From Algorimicrobium sp002414705 (GTDB lineage: Bacteria > Bacteroidota > Bacteroidia > Flavobacteriales > Flavobacteriaceae), in NCBI GenBank assembly GCA_963972425.1, contig CAXAUF010000015.1:1-54979 (forward strand): DNA of 54,979 bases, written 5' to 3'. The notes below the pieces were generated by a model. The model worked only from the letters and a program-made list of their open reading frames with translations. It made no database searches and was not told the DNA's origin. Made by a program: the position numbers and the translations under genes. This document shows positions 43,771-52,164 of the stretch, piece after piece (the stretch's first letter is position 1; every line of letters starts with the position of its first letter).

Positions 43771-43802
43771 CAAATGTAAAATATATTTGCAATTAAGACA
43801 AA
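43771..43802 (-). promoter_or_regulatory. Promoter and candidate operator of the Rrf2-ric unit
   Basis: Minus-strand TTTG (43799-43802), 20 bases, then TACATTTG (43771-43778). The -7 box is one half of a palindrome CAAATGTA-AAA-TATATTTG (43771-43789, one mismatch), so a bound regulator would block the promoter. Confidence 0.6.
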
Positions 43803-43864
43803 TTTATCCGAGTTAAAAATTGATATTATATTACTTTAAATTTGAGCTGGTTTTTATAGAATAT

Positions 43865-45988
43865 TTAATCTATTAATATATTCAAAATTTTAATAGCGGC
43901 TTCACTAATTTTAGTTCCTGGACCAAAGACCGCAATAGCACCAGCATCAAATAAATATTGATAATCTTGTTTTGGTATCACACCACCTACAATAACCATA
44001 ATATCCTCGCGTCCATAGGTTTTTAAGGCTTCAATAACTTGAGGTACCAAGGTTTTATGACCTGCGGCTAATGATGATACACCTAAAATATGTACATCGT
44101 TTTCTACTGCTTGTTTTGCAGCTTCTTGAGGTGTTTGAAAAAGTGGGCCAATATCTACATCAAAGCCAACATCGGCATAACCAGTAGCTACCACTTTGGC
44201 ACCACGATCATGACCATCTTGGCCCATCTTAGCTATCATAATTCGCGGTCGTCTACCTTCTTGTTCGGCAAAGGTATCTGCTAATTCTTTAGCTTTTTTG
44301 AAAGATTCGTCGTCTTTAATTTCTTTACTATACACGCCTGAAAACGATTTAATTTGTGCTTTATAACGTCCGAAGGCAACTTCTAGCGCATCACTAATTT
44401 CACCTAGTGTGGCGCGCTCGCGAGCAGCTTCAACAGCTAAAGCTAATAAATTATCTTGATTTGATTTAGCTGCAGCTGTTAAATTAGCTAATGCTTGTTT
44501 TACATTATCAGATTTTCTAGATGCTTTAATACTTTTTAAACGCTCAATTTGAGATGTTCTAACCGTTTGGTTGTTTACTTCTAATGTGGATATAGGTGCT
44601 TCTTCAGCCAATCTATATTGATTAACACCAACAATAACATCTTGGTTAGAATCTATTCGTGCTTGTTTTCTGGCTGCTGCTTCCTCAATACGTAGTTTTG
44701 GAATGCCTGCTTCAATAGCCTTTGTCATACCACCTAATTCATCTACCTCTTGAATAAGTTGCCATGCTTTTTCTGCAATATCGTGTGTTAATTTTTCTAC
44801 GTAATAACTTCCAGCCCAAGGATCGACTGTTTTGGTTATTTGTGTTTCTTCTTGTAGATATATTTGTGTGTTTCTGGCAATTCGCGCAGAAAAATCTGTT
44901 GGCAAGGCAATAGCTTCATCTAACGCGTTGGTGTGTAGGCTTTGAGTGCCACCAAAAGCAGCAGCTGCAGCTTCAATAGTTGTTCTAGCTACATTATTAA
45001 ATGGATCTTGTTCTGTTAAGCTCCAACCAGACGTTTGACAATGCGTTCGTAAAGCCAACGATTTCTCGTTTTTTGGATTGAATGGTTTTATTAATTTTGC
45101 CCAAAGCATTCGAGCTGCTCGCATTTTGGCGATTTCCATAAAATGATTCATACCAATGGCCCAGAAAAAGGATAAACGTGGCGCAAAGGTGTCAATATCC
45201 ATACCTGCTGCAATGCCTTTTTTAACGTATTCTAAACCGTCGGCCAGCGTATAAGCTAGTTCAATATCACAGGTAGCTCCAGCTTCTTGCATATGATATC
45301 CGGAAATACTAATACTATTAAATTTGGGCATATTTTTACTGGTATACTCAAAAATGTCTGAAATAATTTTCATGGAAGGTGTAGGAGGGTAGATATAGGT
45401 ATTACGAACCATAAATTCCTTTAAAATATCATTTTGAATGGTTCCAGCTAATGCTTCTGGTTTTACGCCCTGTTCTTCAGCAGCTACTATATAAAATGCC
45501 ATAATTGGTAAAACGGCACCATTCATAGTCATAGAAACACTCATTTTATCTAAAGGGATTTTATCAAAGAGAATTTTCATGTCTTCCACAGAATCAATGG
45601 CTACACCTGCTTTACCAACATCACCAACTACACGTTCATGATCTGAATCATAACCACGATGCGTAGCCAAATCGAATGCAACCGATAGCCCTTTTTGTCC
45701 AGCAGCCAAATTACGTCGGTAAAATGCATTACTATCTTCGGCTGTTGAAAAACCAGCATATTGCCTAATTGTCCATGGTCTTCTAACATACATGGTGCTG
45801 TAAGGTCCTCGAAGATTAGGAGTAATACCAGCGGCAAAATTTAGGTGTTCTAAATTAGCAACATCTGCTTTGGAATAAACAGATTTGATAACAATATCTT
45901 CAGCAGAATCAAAACTATCAAACGTTTCATTTACCGCTTGCGTATCTGCAGAATTTAATTGAATATGTTGAATGTTTTTACGACTCAT
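43865..45988 (-). CDS. scpA: Methylmalonyl-CoA mutase, large (catalytic) subunit
   Basis: 707-residue adenosylcobalamin enzyme interconverting methylmalonyl-CoA and succinyl-CoA. TIM-barrel substrate domain (about 30-530; FDLATHRGYDSDHERVVGDV begins the signature, trimmed at 20) and C-terminal B12-binding domain with DGHDRG, where His593 is the cobalt ligand, then SLAAGHKTLVPQ and GGVIPKQD. Last gene of a minus-strand operon that also holds the small subunit, separated from it by a lipoprotein gene. Used in propionate metabolism; the epimerase is not in the window. Confidence 0.97.
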   Translation of the reverse strand: MSRKNIQHIQLNSADTQAVNETFDSFDSAEDIVIKSVYSKADVANLEHLNFAAGITPNLRGPYSTMYVRRPWTIRQYAGFSTAEDSNAFYRRNLAAGQKGLSVAFDLATHRGYDSDHERVVGDVGKAGVAIDSVEDMKILFDKIPLDKMSVSMTMNGAVLPIMAFYIVAAEEQGVKPEALAGTIQNDILKEFMVRNTYIYPPTPSMKIISDIFEYTSKNMPKFNSISISGYHMQEAGATCDIELAYTLADGLEYVKKGIAAGMDIDTFAPRLSFFWAIGMNHFMEIAKMRAARMLWAKLIKPFNPKNEKSLALRTHCQTSGWSLTEQDPFNNVARTTIEAAAAAFGGTQSLHTNALDEAIALPTDFSARIARNTQIYLQEETQITKTVDPWAGSYYVEKLTHDIAEKAWQLIQEVDELGGMTKAIEAGIPKLRIEEAAARKQARIDSNQDVIVGVNQYRLAEEAPISTLEVNNQTVRTSQIERLKSIKASRKSDNVKQALANLTAAAKSNQDNLLALAVEAARERATLGEISDALEVAFGRYKAQIKSFSGVYSKEIKDDESFKKAKELADTFAEQEGRRPRIMIAKMGQDGHDRGAKVVATGYADVGFDVDIGPLFQTPQEAAKQAVENDVHILGVSSLAAGHKTLVPQVIEALKTYGREDIMVIVGGVIPKQDYQYLFDAGAIAVFGPGTKISEAAIKILNILID

Positions 45989-46029
45989 AAAAAATAGTTT
46001 TGTATTATTAAATCAAGATAAAATGGAAC

Positions 46030-46641
46030 TTATTTGGCAGCATTTGCTTCTTGAACTACAGGTTTTTCAGTTACTAAACTAGGATCAATATTTACTAGTT
46101 GTGAGTAGTACATATTTAGTGCAATAAAGGTTGCTAAATACTTGTCTTTATCGATATTTTTAATACGTTTTTGTAGTGGTGGCAAAAGAATATCGCTACG
46201 CATACTATTTGTTTCAATTAAAGAATTAACAGTTGTTGAAAAATCTTTAGCCATGAAATTATCTGTTAAGCATTTGTAAATAGGTGCATTATAATTTAAT
46301 TCGGTTCCAGCCCATAATTCAGGCTTTTTTCTTAATGCTTCAAATACCTTCATGGTATGCGGTGAAACCATGTCTTGATACGCAATTTTTTCGTAAACAA
46401 TATCTCTTAAAAACGTATTATAGGTACTTTTTATATTAGTTTTTTTATTTTTATAAAAGCTTAAAATATCTGCTTCAAAAGTATTTAATGCTTCGTTATA
46501 GAGTTTGGTATCTAAATCTCCACAGGAAACTACTTGTTCTTCATTTGCATATTTATAATCATTAAACGATGCATCTTCATTTTTACAACTATATAAAGCA
46601 ATACTTAATACTAGAATGGTAAGTTTTAATACTAATTTCAT
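46030..46641 (-). CDS. Uncharacterised lipoprotein between mutase subunits
   Basis: 203 residues, lipobox LYSC (Cys19). No family recognised. The mature part is mostly helical, with DLDTKLYNEALNTFEADIL, DIVYEKIAYQDMVSPHTMKV and NYNAPIYKCLTDNF, and ends in a stretch rich in hydrophobics (YLATFIALNMYYSQLVNI). Two further cysteines (about 40 and 124) could form a disulfide. It is 14 bases after the small mutase subunit and 41 bases before the large one, on the same strand, so it is in the operon although nothing ties an envelope lipoprotein to a cytosolic mutase. Confidence 0.75.
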   Translation of the reverse strand: MKLVLKLTILVLSIALYSCKNEDASFNDYKYANEEQVVSCGDLDTKLYNEALNTFEADILSFYKNKKTNIKSTYNTFLRDIVYEKIAYQDMVSPHTMKVFEALRKKPELWAGTELNYNAPIYKCLTDNFMAKDFSTTVNSLIETNSMRSDILLPPLQKRIKNIDKDKYLATFIALNMYYSQLVNIDPSLVTEKPVVQEANAAK

Positions 46642-46655
46642 GGTTTTACTTTTAA

Positions 46656-48023
46656 TTATTCAGTTTTTAATCGGTCTTGTTCTGTTTTTTCAGCCAAGCG
46701 TCTTTCAATAATAGGCTCGATAAGTGTTTTTCGTGATTGGGTTTTTACGAATGGGTATAACTCCAATTCATCTGCCATTTTATCCATTTTATTAGGGTGT
46801 TTATTGGTTCCTAATAATGTTATTTTTCCTGCATCAAATTGTTCTTGTTCTTTGGTTGCACTTTCTTTGATCTTTCGTTGAATTATGCCCTCCTTTAATT
46901 GTTTTAAAAACCCACCATGAGCTTCAATATCTTTAAAGAGTTCAAGCCCTTTTTCTGCTAATTGATTTGTTAGGGTTTCAACGTAATATGACCCTTCGGA
47001 AGGATTTTTAACCTGATCAAAATAACTTTCATGCTTTAAAATTAGCAATTGATTTCGTGCAATCCGATCACCAAACTCATTATTTTTATGATAAATAGCA
47101 TCATAAGGCATGTTATAAATAGTGTTGGCACCACCTAAAATTGCACTCATACATTCTGTAGTGGTACGAAGCATATTAGTGTTATAATCGTAAATGGTTT
47201 TATTACGTTTGGTAGGTATAGCAAAGATATGGCAGTCAGCATTAAAGCCATAATCAGCAGCTAGCGCCTTGTATAAAATACGTAAGGCTCTGATTTTTGC
47301 AATTTCAAAAAAGTAATTAGAACCAATAGCTAACTGAAAAACGGCTCTAAAAGATTGTTTTTCGGATGCAGATAGCAACTCATTTAAATGATTGAAATAT
47401 TCATTAGCATGTGATAGCGAATACGCTAATTGTTGCACCATATTAGCACCAGCATTTTGATACAATGTGGCATCAATGGTAACCGTGTTTGTAAGTTTTA
47501 CGATATTTGTAAAAGCAATATGGTCAGCTTCCAAGTTAGAAAACCAATTTCCATTACGGGCAAGGTTTCCTATAATATCCGTTTGAATAATGGCTTTGCT
47601 ATTAATACCTAAATGGGTGATTTTTTCAACAAAGGGTTCTGATAAAAACTGCAATTCAAAGAAGATAATTGTTTTTTGTAAATCAATACTTTTTAATAGT
47701 TTTTCACCAGAAATCGTATCATCTGGAATAATGAATTTAATACTCTCGGCTCCGTTTTTCAATGCATCAACTGCAATACCGTTGGCAACATCTATTTGTT
47801 GTACAAAAATAGTTTGGCAAATATTCCAAGGTGTATTTGGTATTACTTTGTTTGAAATGTTTTCAAGTGTATCTTGATGATAAAACGGCTTAACATGAAT
47901 CCCTTCATTGGATTGCCAAATAAGTGTTTCGTTATAATCGGCACCTTTTAAATCTGATTGTATTTTTTGTTTCCATTCTTTTGATGATACTTCAGGAAAC
48001 TCGCTAAATAAAGGTTTAGTCAT
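46656..48023 (-). CDS. Methylmalonyl-CoA mutase, small subunit
   Basis: 455-residue partner of the large subunit. It keeps the mutase barrel (FSEFPEVSSKEWKQKIQSDL, NPSEGSYYVETLTNQLAEKG) but has no C-terminal B12-binding domain and no DGHDRG, as expected for the non-catalytic subunit. The ATG at 48023 was chosen because it overlaps the FtsB-like gene end by 8 bases, whereas a longer reading would run 38 bases into it. Heterodimer formation is inferred from family knowledge. Confidence 0.92.
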   Translation of the reverse strand: MTKPLFSEFPEVSSKEWKQKIQSDLKGADYNETLIWQSNEGIHVKPFYHQDTLENISNKVIPNTPWNICQTIFVQQIDVANGIAVDALKNGAESIKFIIPDDTISGEKLLKSIDLQKTIIFFELQFLSEPFVEKITHLGINSKAIIQTDIIGNLARNGNWFSNLEADHIAFTNIVKLTNTVTIDATLYQNAGANMVQQLAYSLSHANEYFNHLNELLSASEKQSFRAVFQLAIGSNYFFEIAKIRALRILYKALAADYGFNADCHIFAIPTKRNKTIYDYNTNMLRTTTECMSAILGGANTIYNMPYDAIYHKNNEFGDRIARNQLLILKHESYFDQVKNPSEGSYYVETLTNQLAEKGLELFKDIEAHGGFLKQLKEGIIQRKIKESATKEQEQFDAGKITLLGTNKHPNKMDKMADELELYPFVKTQSRKTLIEPIIERRLAEKTEQDRLKTE

Positions 48024-48342
48024 TTTTATTTTCTTTTGGAATACTATCTTCATATTCTATAATAAAGATTTCTTCGTTTGCTTTCTTCATATAGTATTTT
48101 TCGCGCGCTAATTTCTCGACGCCTAAATCGTTACTTAATTCTTTAATGGCTTTTTTGTCTTTTTCAATTTCCTTGTTATAGTACTCTTTTTCAGTTTCAA
48201 GCTCATCAATATCCGCATTTAATTCTCTGTGAATTAAATAGGAATTGGCATCAAAGAAAATCATCCAAACAGCAAATCCTACAACTATTAGGATGAAGAT
48301 ATTTTTAAAAGGTTTTAAATATTTGCTATTCAACTTTGCCAT
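48016..48342 (-). CDS. FtsB/DivIC-type septum formation protein
   Basis: 108-residue bitopic membrane protein: short basic cytoplasmic tail, membrane helix (about 12-31, NIFILIVVGFAVWMIFFDAN), and a periplasmic coiled coil (38-75, DELETEKEYYNKEIEKDKKA then IKELSNDLG) followed by EKLAREKYYMKKANE, the conserved FtsB/DivIC block. It should act with FtsL/FtsQ in the divisome. ATG directly follows the udk stop with shared base, and its end overlaps the mutase small subunit by 8 bases. Confidence 0.88.
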   Translation of the reverse strand: MAKLNSKYLKPFKNIFILIVVGFAVWMIFFDANSYLIHRELNADIDELETEKEYYNKEIEKDKKAIKELSNDLGVEKLAREKYYMKKANEEIFIIEYEDSIPKENKND

Positions 48343-48950
48343 TATACTAAACGTTGATTGATAATGGTTTTAACAATATCGACAGCAACGGTGTTATATT
48401 TATTGTTAGGAATAATAATATCTGCATACTCTTTCATAGGTTCAATAAACTGCTGATGCATAGGTTTCAAGGTGTTTTGATAACGGCTTAAAACTTCGTC
48501 TAAATCGCGACCACGTTCAGAAATATCACGTTTTAATCGACGAATTAATCGTTCGTCACTATCGGCATGAACAAATATTTTAATATCGAACATATCGCGT
48601 AACTCCGGATTGGTTAATATTAAAATACCTTCAACAATCATAACCTTTCTTGGGTGTGTATGAATTGTATCACCCGTTCGGTTGTGCTTTATGAATGAGT
48701 AAACCGGTTGATGAATATCATTTCCTTTTTTTAATTCTTTTAAATGATCTTCCAATAATTCAAAATCGATAGAGCGTGGATGATCAAAATTTATTTTAAC
48801 GCGTTCCTCATAGGATAAATGCGTCGTATCTTTATAATAGGAATCTTGCGAAATGACACCAACTTCACCTTCTGGAAGTTGATCAAGAATCTGATTTACA
48901 ACGGTTGTTTTACCACAGCCAGTACCACCAGCAATACCAATAATGAGCAT
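48342..48950 (-). CDS. udk: Uridine kinase
   Basis: Phosphorylates uridine and cytidine for pyrimidine salvage. 202 residues; Walker A GGTGCGKT (8-15), the QDSYYKD segment, NFDHPRSIDFELL, PVYSFIKHNRTGD and VEGILILTNPELRD with RLIRRLKRDISERGRD are all canonical. First gene of the udk-ftsB-mutase operon. A minus-strand -7 box TAAATTTG (48975-48982) lies 24 bases before the ATG. Confidence 0.96.
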   Translation of the reverse strand: MLIIGIAGGTGCGKTTVVNQILDQLPEGEVGVISQDSYYKDTTHLSYEERVKINFDHPRSIDFELLEDHLKELKKGNDIHQPVYSFIKHNRTGDTIHTHPRKVMIVEGILILTNPELRDMFDIKIFVHADSDERLIRRLKRDISERGRDLDEVLSRYQNTLKPMHQQFIEPMKEYADIIIPNNKYNTVAVDIVKTIINQRLV

Positions 48951-48974
48951 GATTTTTTTTTTTAGTTATGGATA

Positions 48975-48982
48975 CAAATTTA
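48975..48982 (-). promoter_or_regulatory. -7 box for the udk-mutase operon
   Basis: Minus strand TAAATTTG, fitting TANNTTTG, 24 bases before the udk start; -33 element not evident. Confidence 0.45.
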
Positions 48983-49040
48983 GTTATTTACTATGGAATT
49001 TATTGGTTCATTTATTTAAACTTCTTCATTAGGAACTAAT

Positions 49041-50150
49041 TTACTTTTTTTTAGGAATAATTTTTATAATTCCAACGTTTTCAATACCTGCATAAATATA
49101 ACCATCTGGACCTTGAACAACTGATCTCACCCGACCTAAACCATCTAATAAGCGTTCTTCTTTTATAACTTTTTCGTCTTTTAAATAACACAAATCTAAA
49201 TATTGAAATTTTAGAGAACCTACTAAAATGTTGCCCTTCCATTCTGGATATAGCTCACTGGTAATAAAAGCCATACCACTTGGAGCTATGGAAGGATTCC
49301 AATAATGAATTGGTTCTGTCATGCCAGGTAAGGTCGTTTTATCAGTGATTTTGGTTCCCGAATAGTTAACACCATAGGTTACTTTTGGCCAGCCATAATT
49401 GTTACCGGCTTTAATAATATTAATTTCGTCGCCACCTTTTGGGCCATGTTCATGGATCCAAATAGCTTGTGTTTCTGGATGAATTGCCATGCCTTGCGGA
49501 TTACGATGTCCATAAGTATAAATGGCTTTTTTCGCATTTGGTAAATTAATAAAAGGATTGTCTTTTGGAATTGAGCCATCATCATGCAAGCGATAAATTT
49601 TCCCACCATCTCTAGTTAAATCCTGCGGATTAATATCGCGTTCCCCACGTTCGCCTATAGAGAAATATAAAAAGTGGTCCTTATCAATAACAATGCGCGA
49701 GCCAAAATGCTGACCTGCTTTGGTGTTAGGTGATGCCTTGTACAAAACCTGAAAATCTATTAATGTGTTATTTTTAAGTTTTGCTCGGGCTATGGCTGTA
49801 TGTCCACCGTTTACTTCGCCTTCCGCAGAAGCATATGAAAAATAAATCCAACCATTGGATTTATAATTAGGGTGAAGGGCAACATCCATTAATCCACCTT
49901 GTCCGTAAACGTGAATTTTAGGCAGTCCTTTTATGTCTGTTTTTTTTTCATTTTTATATTGAATTAACTGTCCTGTTTTTTCTGTAATTAGTACAGAATT
50001 GTCAGGTAAGAATACAAAACCCCAAGGAATACTTAAATCTGGAACTACTACTTGATGTGAATAATTTGTGTTTGTTGAGTTTTTATCTTGTGCACAAGCA
50101 GTAATACTGGTGGATATAATTAAAATTAATATGTAAAAGCGTGATTTCAT
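49041..50150 (-). CDS. PQQ-dependent sugar dehydrogenase-like lipoprotein
   Basis: 369 residues, six-bladed beta-propeller of the soluble aldose dehydrogenase (YliI) type. Lipobox SITAC (Cys19). Blocks: IPWGFVFLPDNSVLITEKTG, GQGGLMDVALHP, GQHFGSRIVID, YFSIGERGERD, YGHRNPQGMAIHP, EHGPKGGDEINI and NYGWPKVTYG are all typical of the family. It probably oxidises sugars at the cell surface with PQQ as cofactor; PQQ synthesis genes are not in the window. A perfect 16-base palindrome abuts its ATG. Confidence 0.9.
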   Translation of the reverse strand: MKSRFYILILIISTSITACAQDKNSTNTNYSHQVVVPDLSIPWGFVFLPDNSVLITEKTGQLIQYKNEKKTDIKGLPKIHVYGQGGLMDVALHPNYKSNGWIYFSYASAEGEVNGGHTAIARAKLKNNTLIDFQVLYKASPNTKAGQHFGSRIVIDKDHFLYFSIGERGERDINPQDLTRDGGKIYRLHDDGSIPKDNPFINLPNAKKAIYTYGHRNPQGMAIHPETQAIWIHEHGPKGGDEINIIKAGNNYGWPKVTYGVNYSGTKITDKTTLPGMTEPIHYWNPSIAPSGMAFITSELYPEWKGNILVGSLKFQYLDLCYLKDEKVIKEERLLDGLGRVRSVVQGPDGYIYAGIENVGIIKIIPKKK

Positions 50151-50166
50151 GATTAATATATTAATC
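50151..50166. promoter_or_regulatory. Perfect palindrome abutting the sugar dehydrogenase start
   Basis: GATTAATATATTAATC is self-complementary over 16 bases and is directly upstream of the minus-strand ATG. Could be an operator or a leader structure; AT-rich, so chance is possible. Confidence 0.4.
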
Positions 50167-50188
50167 TTATAAATTTAAAAAATATTTA

Positions 50189-50220
50189 TTGCATCGTTCT
50201 AAAGAAAAGCTATATATTTG
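50189..50220 (+). promoter_or_regulatory. Promoter for tRNA-Pro
   Basis: TTG at 50189-50191, 21 bases, TATATTTG at 50213-50220: a full-consensus Bacteroidota promoter. The tRNA starts 49 bases downstream. Confidence 0.7.
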
Positions 50221-50269
50221 CACCTCGGTTTTAGAATATGTTCTTTAAAACTGAAAAGATAACCATTTT

Positions 50270-50347
50270 CGGGGTGTAGCGTAGCCCGGTTATCGCGCCG
50301 CGTTTGGGACGCGGAGGTCGCAGGTTCGAATCCTGCCACCCCGACCA
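50270..50347 (+). tRNA. tRNA-Pro (anticodon UGG)
   Basis: 78 bases including an encoded CCA end. Acceptor stem CGGGGTG (50270-50276) pairs perfectly with CACCCCG (50337-50343), discriminator A. Anticodon stem CCGCG/CGCGG encloses loop TTTGGGA with anticodon TGG at 50305-50307. The T-arm contains the GGTTCGAATCC core. The terminal C-G pair is the usual proline identity pair's neighbour region. Secure by fold. Confidence 0.97.
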
Positions 50348-50350
50348 ATG

Positions 50351-50385
50351 AAGCCTAAAATCTGAATGGATTTTAGGCTTTTTTA
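50351..50385 (+). terminator. Terminator after tRNA-Pro
   Basis: 12-bp stem AAGCCTAAAATC / GATTTTAGGCTT, loop TGAATG, T-run. Nearly identical stem to the ndk terminator. Confidence 0.9.
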
Positions 50386-50386
50386 T

Positions 50387-50776
50387 GGCACGTCGTCGTC
50401 GCTAGTCGCAAGAAAGCTATGCTCTAAAAAAAAATACAAACTACGAGAGCAGTTTAGGTTATTAAGGAAAAAACATTTCAGGATCAGCGTAGCTAATCCA
50501 GTTTTTATTATTCCTTTTTTTTTTAGACAAATGAAAGTTATTCCATAAAAGAAACCTAACAGCGAGAGAATTATAAACTTGATTGTGAACAATAATTATT
50601 TTAATTCAAGCATCTGGATTCTTATGAACTAGAGAGTAAAAATTGGACATGTTTCTTATTTAATTACGATACTTTAATGAAGACAACCACAATTTACTAT
50701 GTTTATAACTTTTGCAATTAATTAAACGTTAATATTTTAATAAGACCTTGACCTTCTATGGTATTCCGACTAATAA
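50387..50776. other. Gene-poor intergenic region
   Basis: About 390 bases between the tRNA-Pro terminator and the SlyD-like gene. Short overlapping readings on both strands look like chance: no family motif, AT-rich, repetitive start (CGTCGTCGTCGCTAGTCGC). No tRNA, repeat array or transposon end was found. Its right end leads into the promoter of the SlyD-like gene. Confidence 0.5.
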
Positions 50777-50780
50777 TTGT

Positions 50781-50788
50781 TAGTTTTG
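50781..50788 (+). promoter_or_regulatory. -7 box for the SlyD-like isomerase
   Basis: TAGTTTTG fits TANNTTTG; the ATG is 34 bases further on. It lies inside the 5' part of a longer TTG-initiated reading, which argues for the ATG start. Confidence 0.5.
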
Positions 50789-50821
50789 CACGAATTTAAA
50801 TTAAAATTAAATACATTTTTT

Positions 50822-51250
50822 ATGAGTCATGTAAAAGAGAATGATACTGTACAAGTTCATTACACAGGAAAATTAAGTAGTGGTCAAGTTTTTGATAGTT
50901 CTGCAGATAGAGAACCTTTAGAATTCACGCTTGGTCAGGGAATGCTAATTCCTGGTTTTGAAAAAGCAGTTTTAGAAATGAAAGTAAACGACAAAAAAAC
51001 CGTTGTAATAGATAAAAATGAAGCGTATGGAGACGTTCAAAAAGAATTATTCCATGAGGTGAAAAAAGATCAGTTACCACAAGATATCAAACCTGAAGTT
51101 GGTATGGGTTTAGCATCTAAAAACCCTGATGGAACCGAACATCAATTTCGTGTTGCAGCAGTAAATGATGATCATATTATAGTTGATGGTAATCACCCAT
51201 TGGCTGGACAAGATTTAACTTTTGAATTAGAGTTAGTATCTATCAAATAA
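50822..51250 (+). CDS. FKBP-type peptidyl-prolyl isomerase, SlyD-like
   Basis: 142-residue cytosolic isomerase/chaperone. FKBP halves VQVHYTGKLSSGQVFDSS (10-27) and QDLTFELELVSIK (end) flank an insert-in-flap domain (about 70-125, containing YGDVQKELFHEVKKDQL); FTLGQGMLIPGFEKAVLEM is the conserved central block. It lacks the His-rich metal tail of E. coli SlyD. ATG at 50822 chosen: it follows a -7 box and matches the domain start. Third FKBP-fold protein in the window. Own promoter and terminator. Confidence 0.93.
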   Translation: MSHVKENDTVQVHYTGKLSSGQVFDSSADREPLEFTLGQGMLIPGFEKAVLEMKVNDKKTVVIDKNEAYGDVQKELFHEVKKDQLPQDIKPEVGMGLASKNPDGTEHQFRVAAVNDDHIIVDGNHPLAGQDLTFELELVSIK

Positions 51251-51274
51251 AATATTTTAAATAATTATTTGCTT

Positions 51275-51304
51275 AAAGCTTGAGGTTTCCTCAAGCTTTT
51301 TTTT
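51275..51304 (+). terminator. Terminator after SlyD-like gene
   Basis: Stem AAAGCTTGAGG / CCTCAAGCTTT with TTT loop and a long T-run. Confidence 0.9.
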
Positions 51305-51476
51305 GGTCTAGCCAGCTTCTTTTTAGTTTCATTATTATGTTTGTCTATATCAAAACATAATTTATCTATTAAGCTAATTAGTAAATATGACAATAATTTC
51401 TTAATTTAGAGTGTAACTCCTTCAAAAACAGAAGGTGATGATTATTGATTAAATTATAACATAAAACGTAAATATC

Positions 51477-51806
51477 ATGGGAAAAGAAAGTAGCACACTA
51501 TTAGGTATATTAGCTGGAACAGCCATTGGCGTAACATTAGGTATTTTGTTTGCACCAGACAAGGGTTCAAATACGAGACAACGAATTGCTGACGAGGCAG
51601 GTCATGCTCGCGATAAAATGAGCGAAACAGCACATGATTTACGTGATAAAGTAGCAGATACAGTATCTCATAAAAAAGATAATCTTGATCATCAATTAGA
51701 GTCTATAGTAAACAATGTAAGTCATAAAACCGAAGACGTTATTACTAGTTTAGAACAAAAATTAAGTGAATTAAAAGCTAAAAATAAAAAGTTCCAAAAA
51801 TCATAA
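51477..51806 (+). CDS. YtxH domain protein
   Basis: 109 residues: a glycine-rich hydrophobic segment (8-27, LLGILAGTAIGVTLGILFAP) then GSNTRQRIADEAGHARDKM, the YtxH pattern, and a long amphipathic, highly charged helix region with 11-residue-like repeats (DKMSETAHDLRDKVADTVS). Such proteins sit at the membrane and are induced by general stress in other bacteria. First of a four-gene set (YtxH, holin-like, 66 aa, 107 aa). Confidence 0.85.
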   Translation: MGKESSTLLGILAGTAIGVTLGILFAPDKGSNTRQRIADEAGHARDKMSETAHDLRDKVADTVSHKKDNLDHQLESIVNNVSHKTEDVITSLEQKLSELKAKNKKFQKS

Positions 51807-51811
51807 TTTAA

Positions 51812-52162
51812 ATGAATATTTTCGAATCATTAAATGAAACATCTGGTAAAATGCTTGATGCTGGAGAAAATTATGTTGAAAAATCTCAAGCGTATTATAA
51901 ACTTAAAATTTTTCAACAATTAACGGTTTCCATAAGTCTTGTAGCAAAAGGGTTAGTTATTGGAGGTTTATTAGCTATCGGTTTATTTTTCCTAGCATTT
52001 GCATCCGCTTTGGCTATTGGTCAATGGCTAGATAATTTGGCGTTAGGATACCTAATAGTTGCAGGTTTATTTTTAATTGCAACAGGTGTTATTTATTTAA
52101 AGCGAGCAGCTATTAATACAATCATTATTAAGAGTCTGTCTACTAAATTTTTCGATTCATAA
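51812..52162 (+). CDS. Phage-holin-like (DUF1469/Holin-X type) membrane protein
   Basis: 116 residues with two membrane helices (about 48-70, LVAKGLVIGGLLAIGLFFLA, and 82-104, LALGYLIVAGLFLIATGVIYL) after an amphipathic N-terminal helix. This is the pattern of DUF1469/YqjE-type proteins, often called holin-like though no phage is near. Begins 5 bases after the YtxH stop and ends 2 bases before the next gene, so it is in one operon. Role probably in envelope stress; inference. Confidence 0.78.
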   Translation: MNIFESLNETSGKMLDAGENYVEKSQAYYKLKIFQQLTVSISLVAKGLVIGGLLAIGLFFLAFASALAIGQWLDNLALGYLIVAGLFLIATGVIYLKRAAINTIIIKSLSTKFFDS

Positions 52163-52164
52163 CT

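Noticed and set aside
50366..50592. Overlapping short open readings on both strands (about 60 and 69 codons) after the tRNA-Pro gene
   Set aside because: They overlap each other, one begins inside the tRNA terminator, and their translations have no family signature; best read as noncoding.
51812..52162. Phage lysis gene interpretation of the holin-like protein
   Set aside because: No endolysin or other phage gene is adjacent; it is coupled to YtxH and DUF6327-like genes instead.
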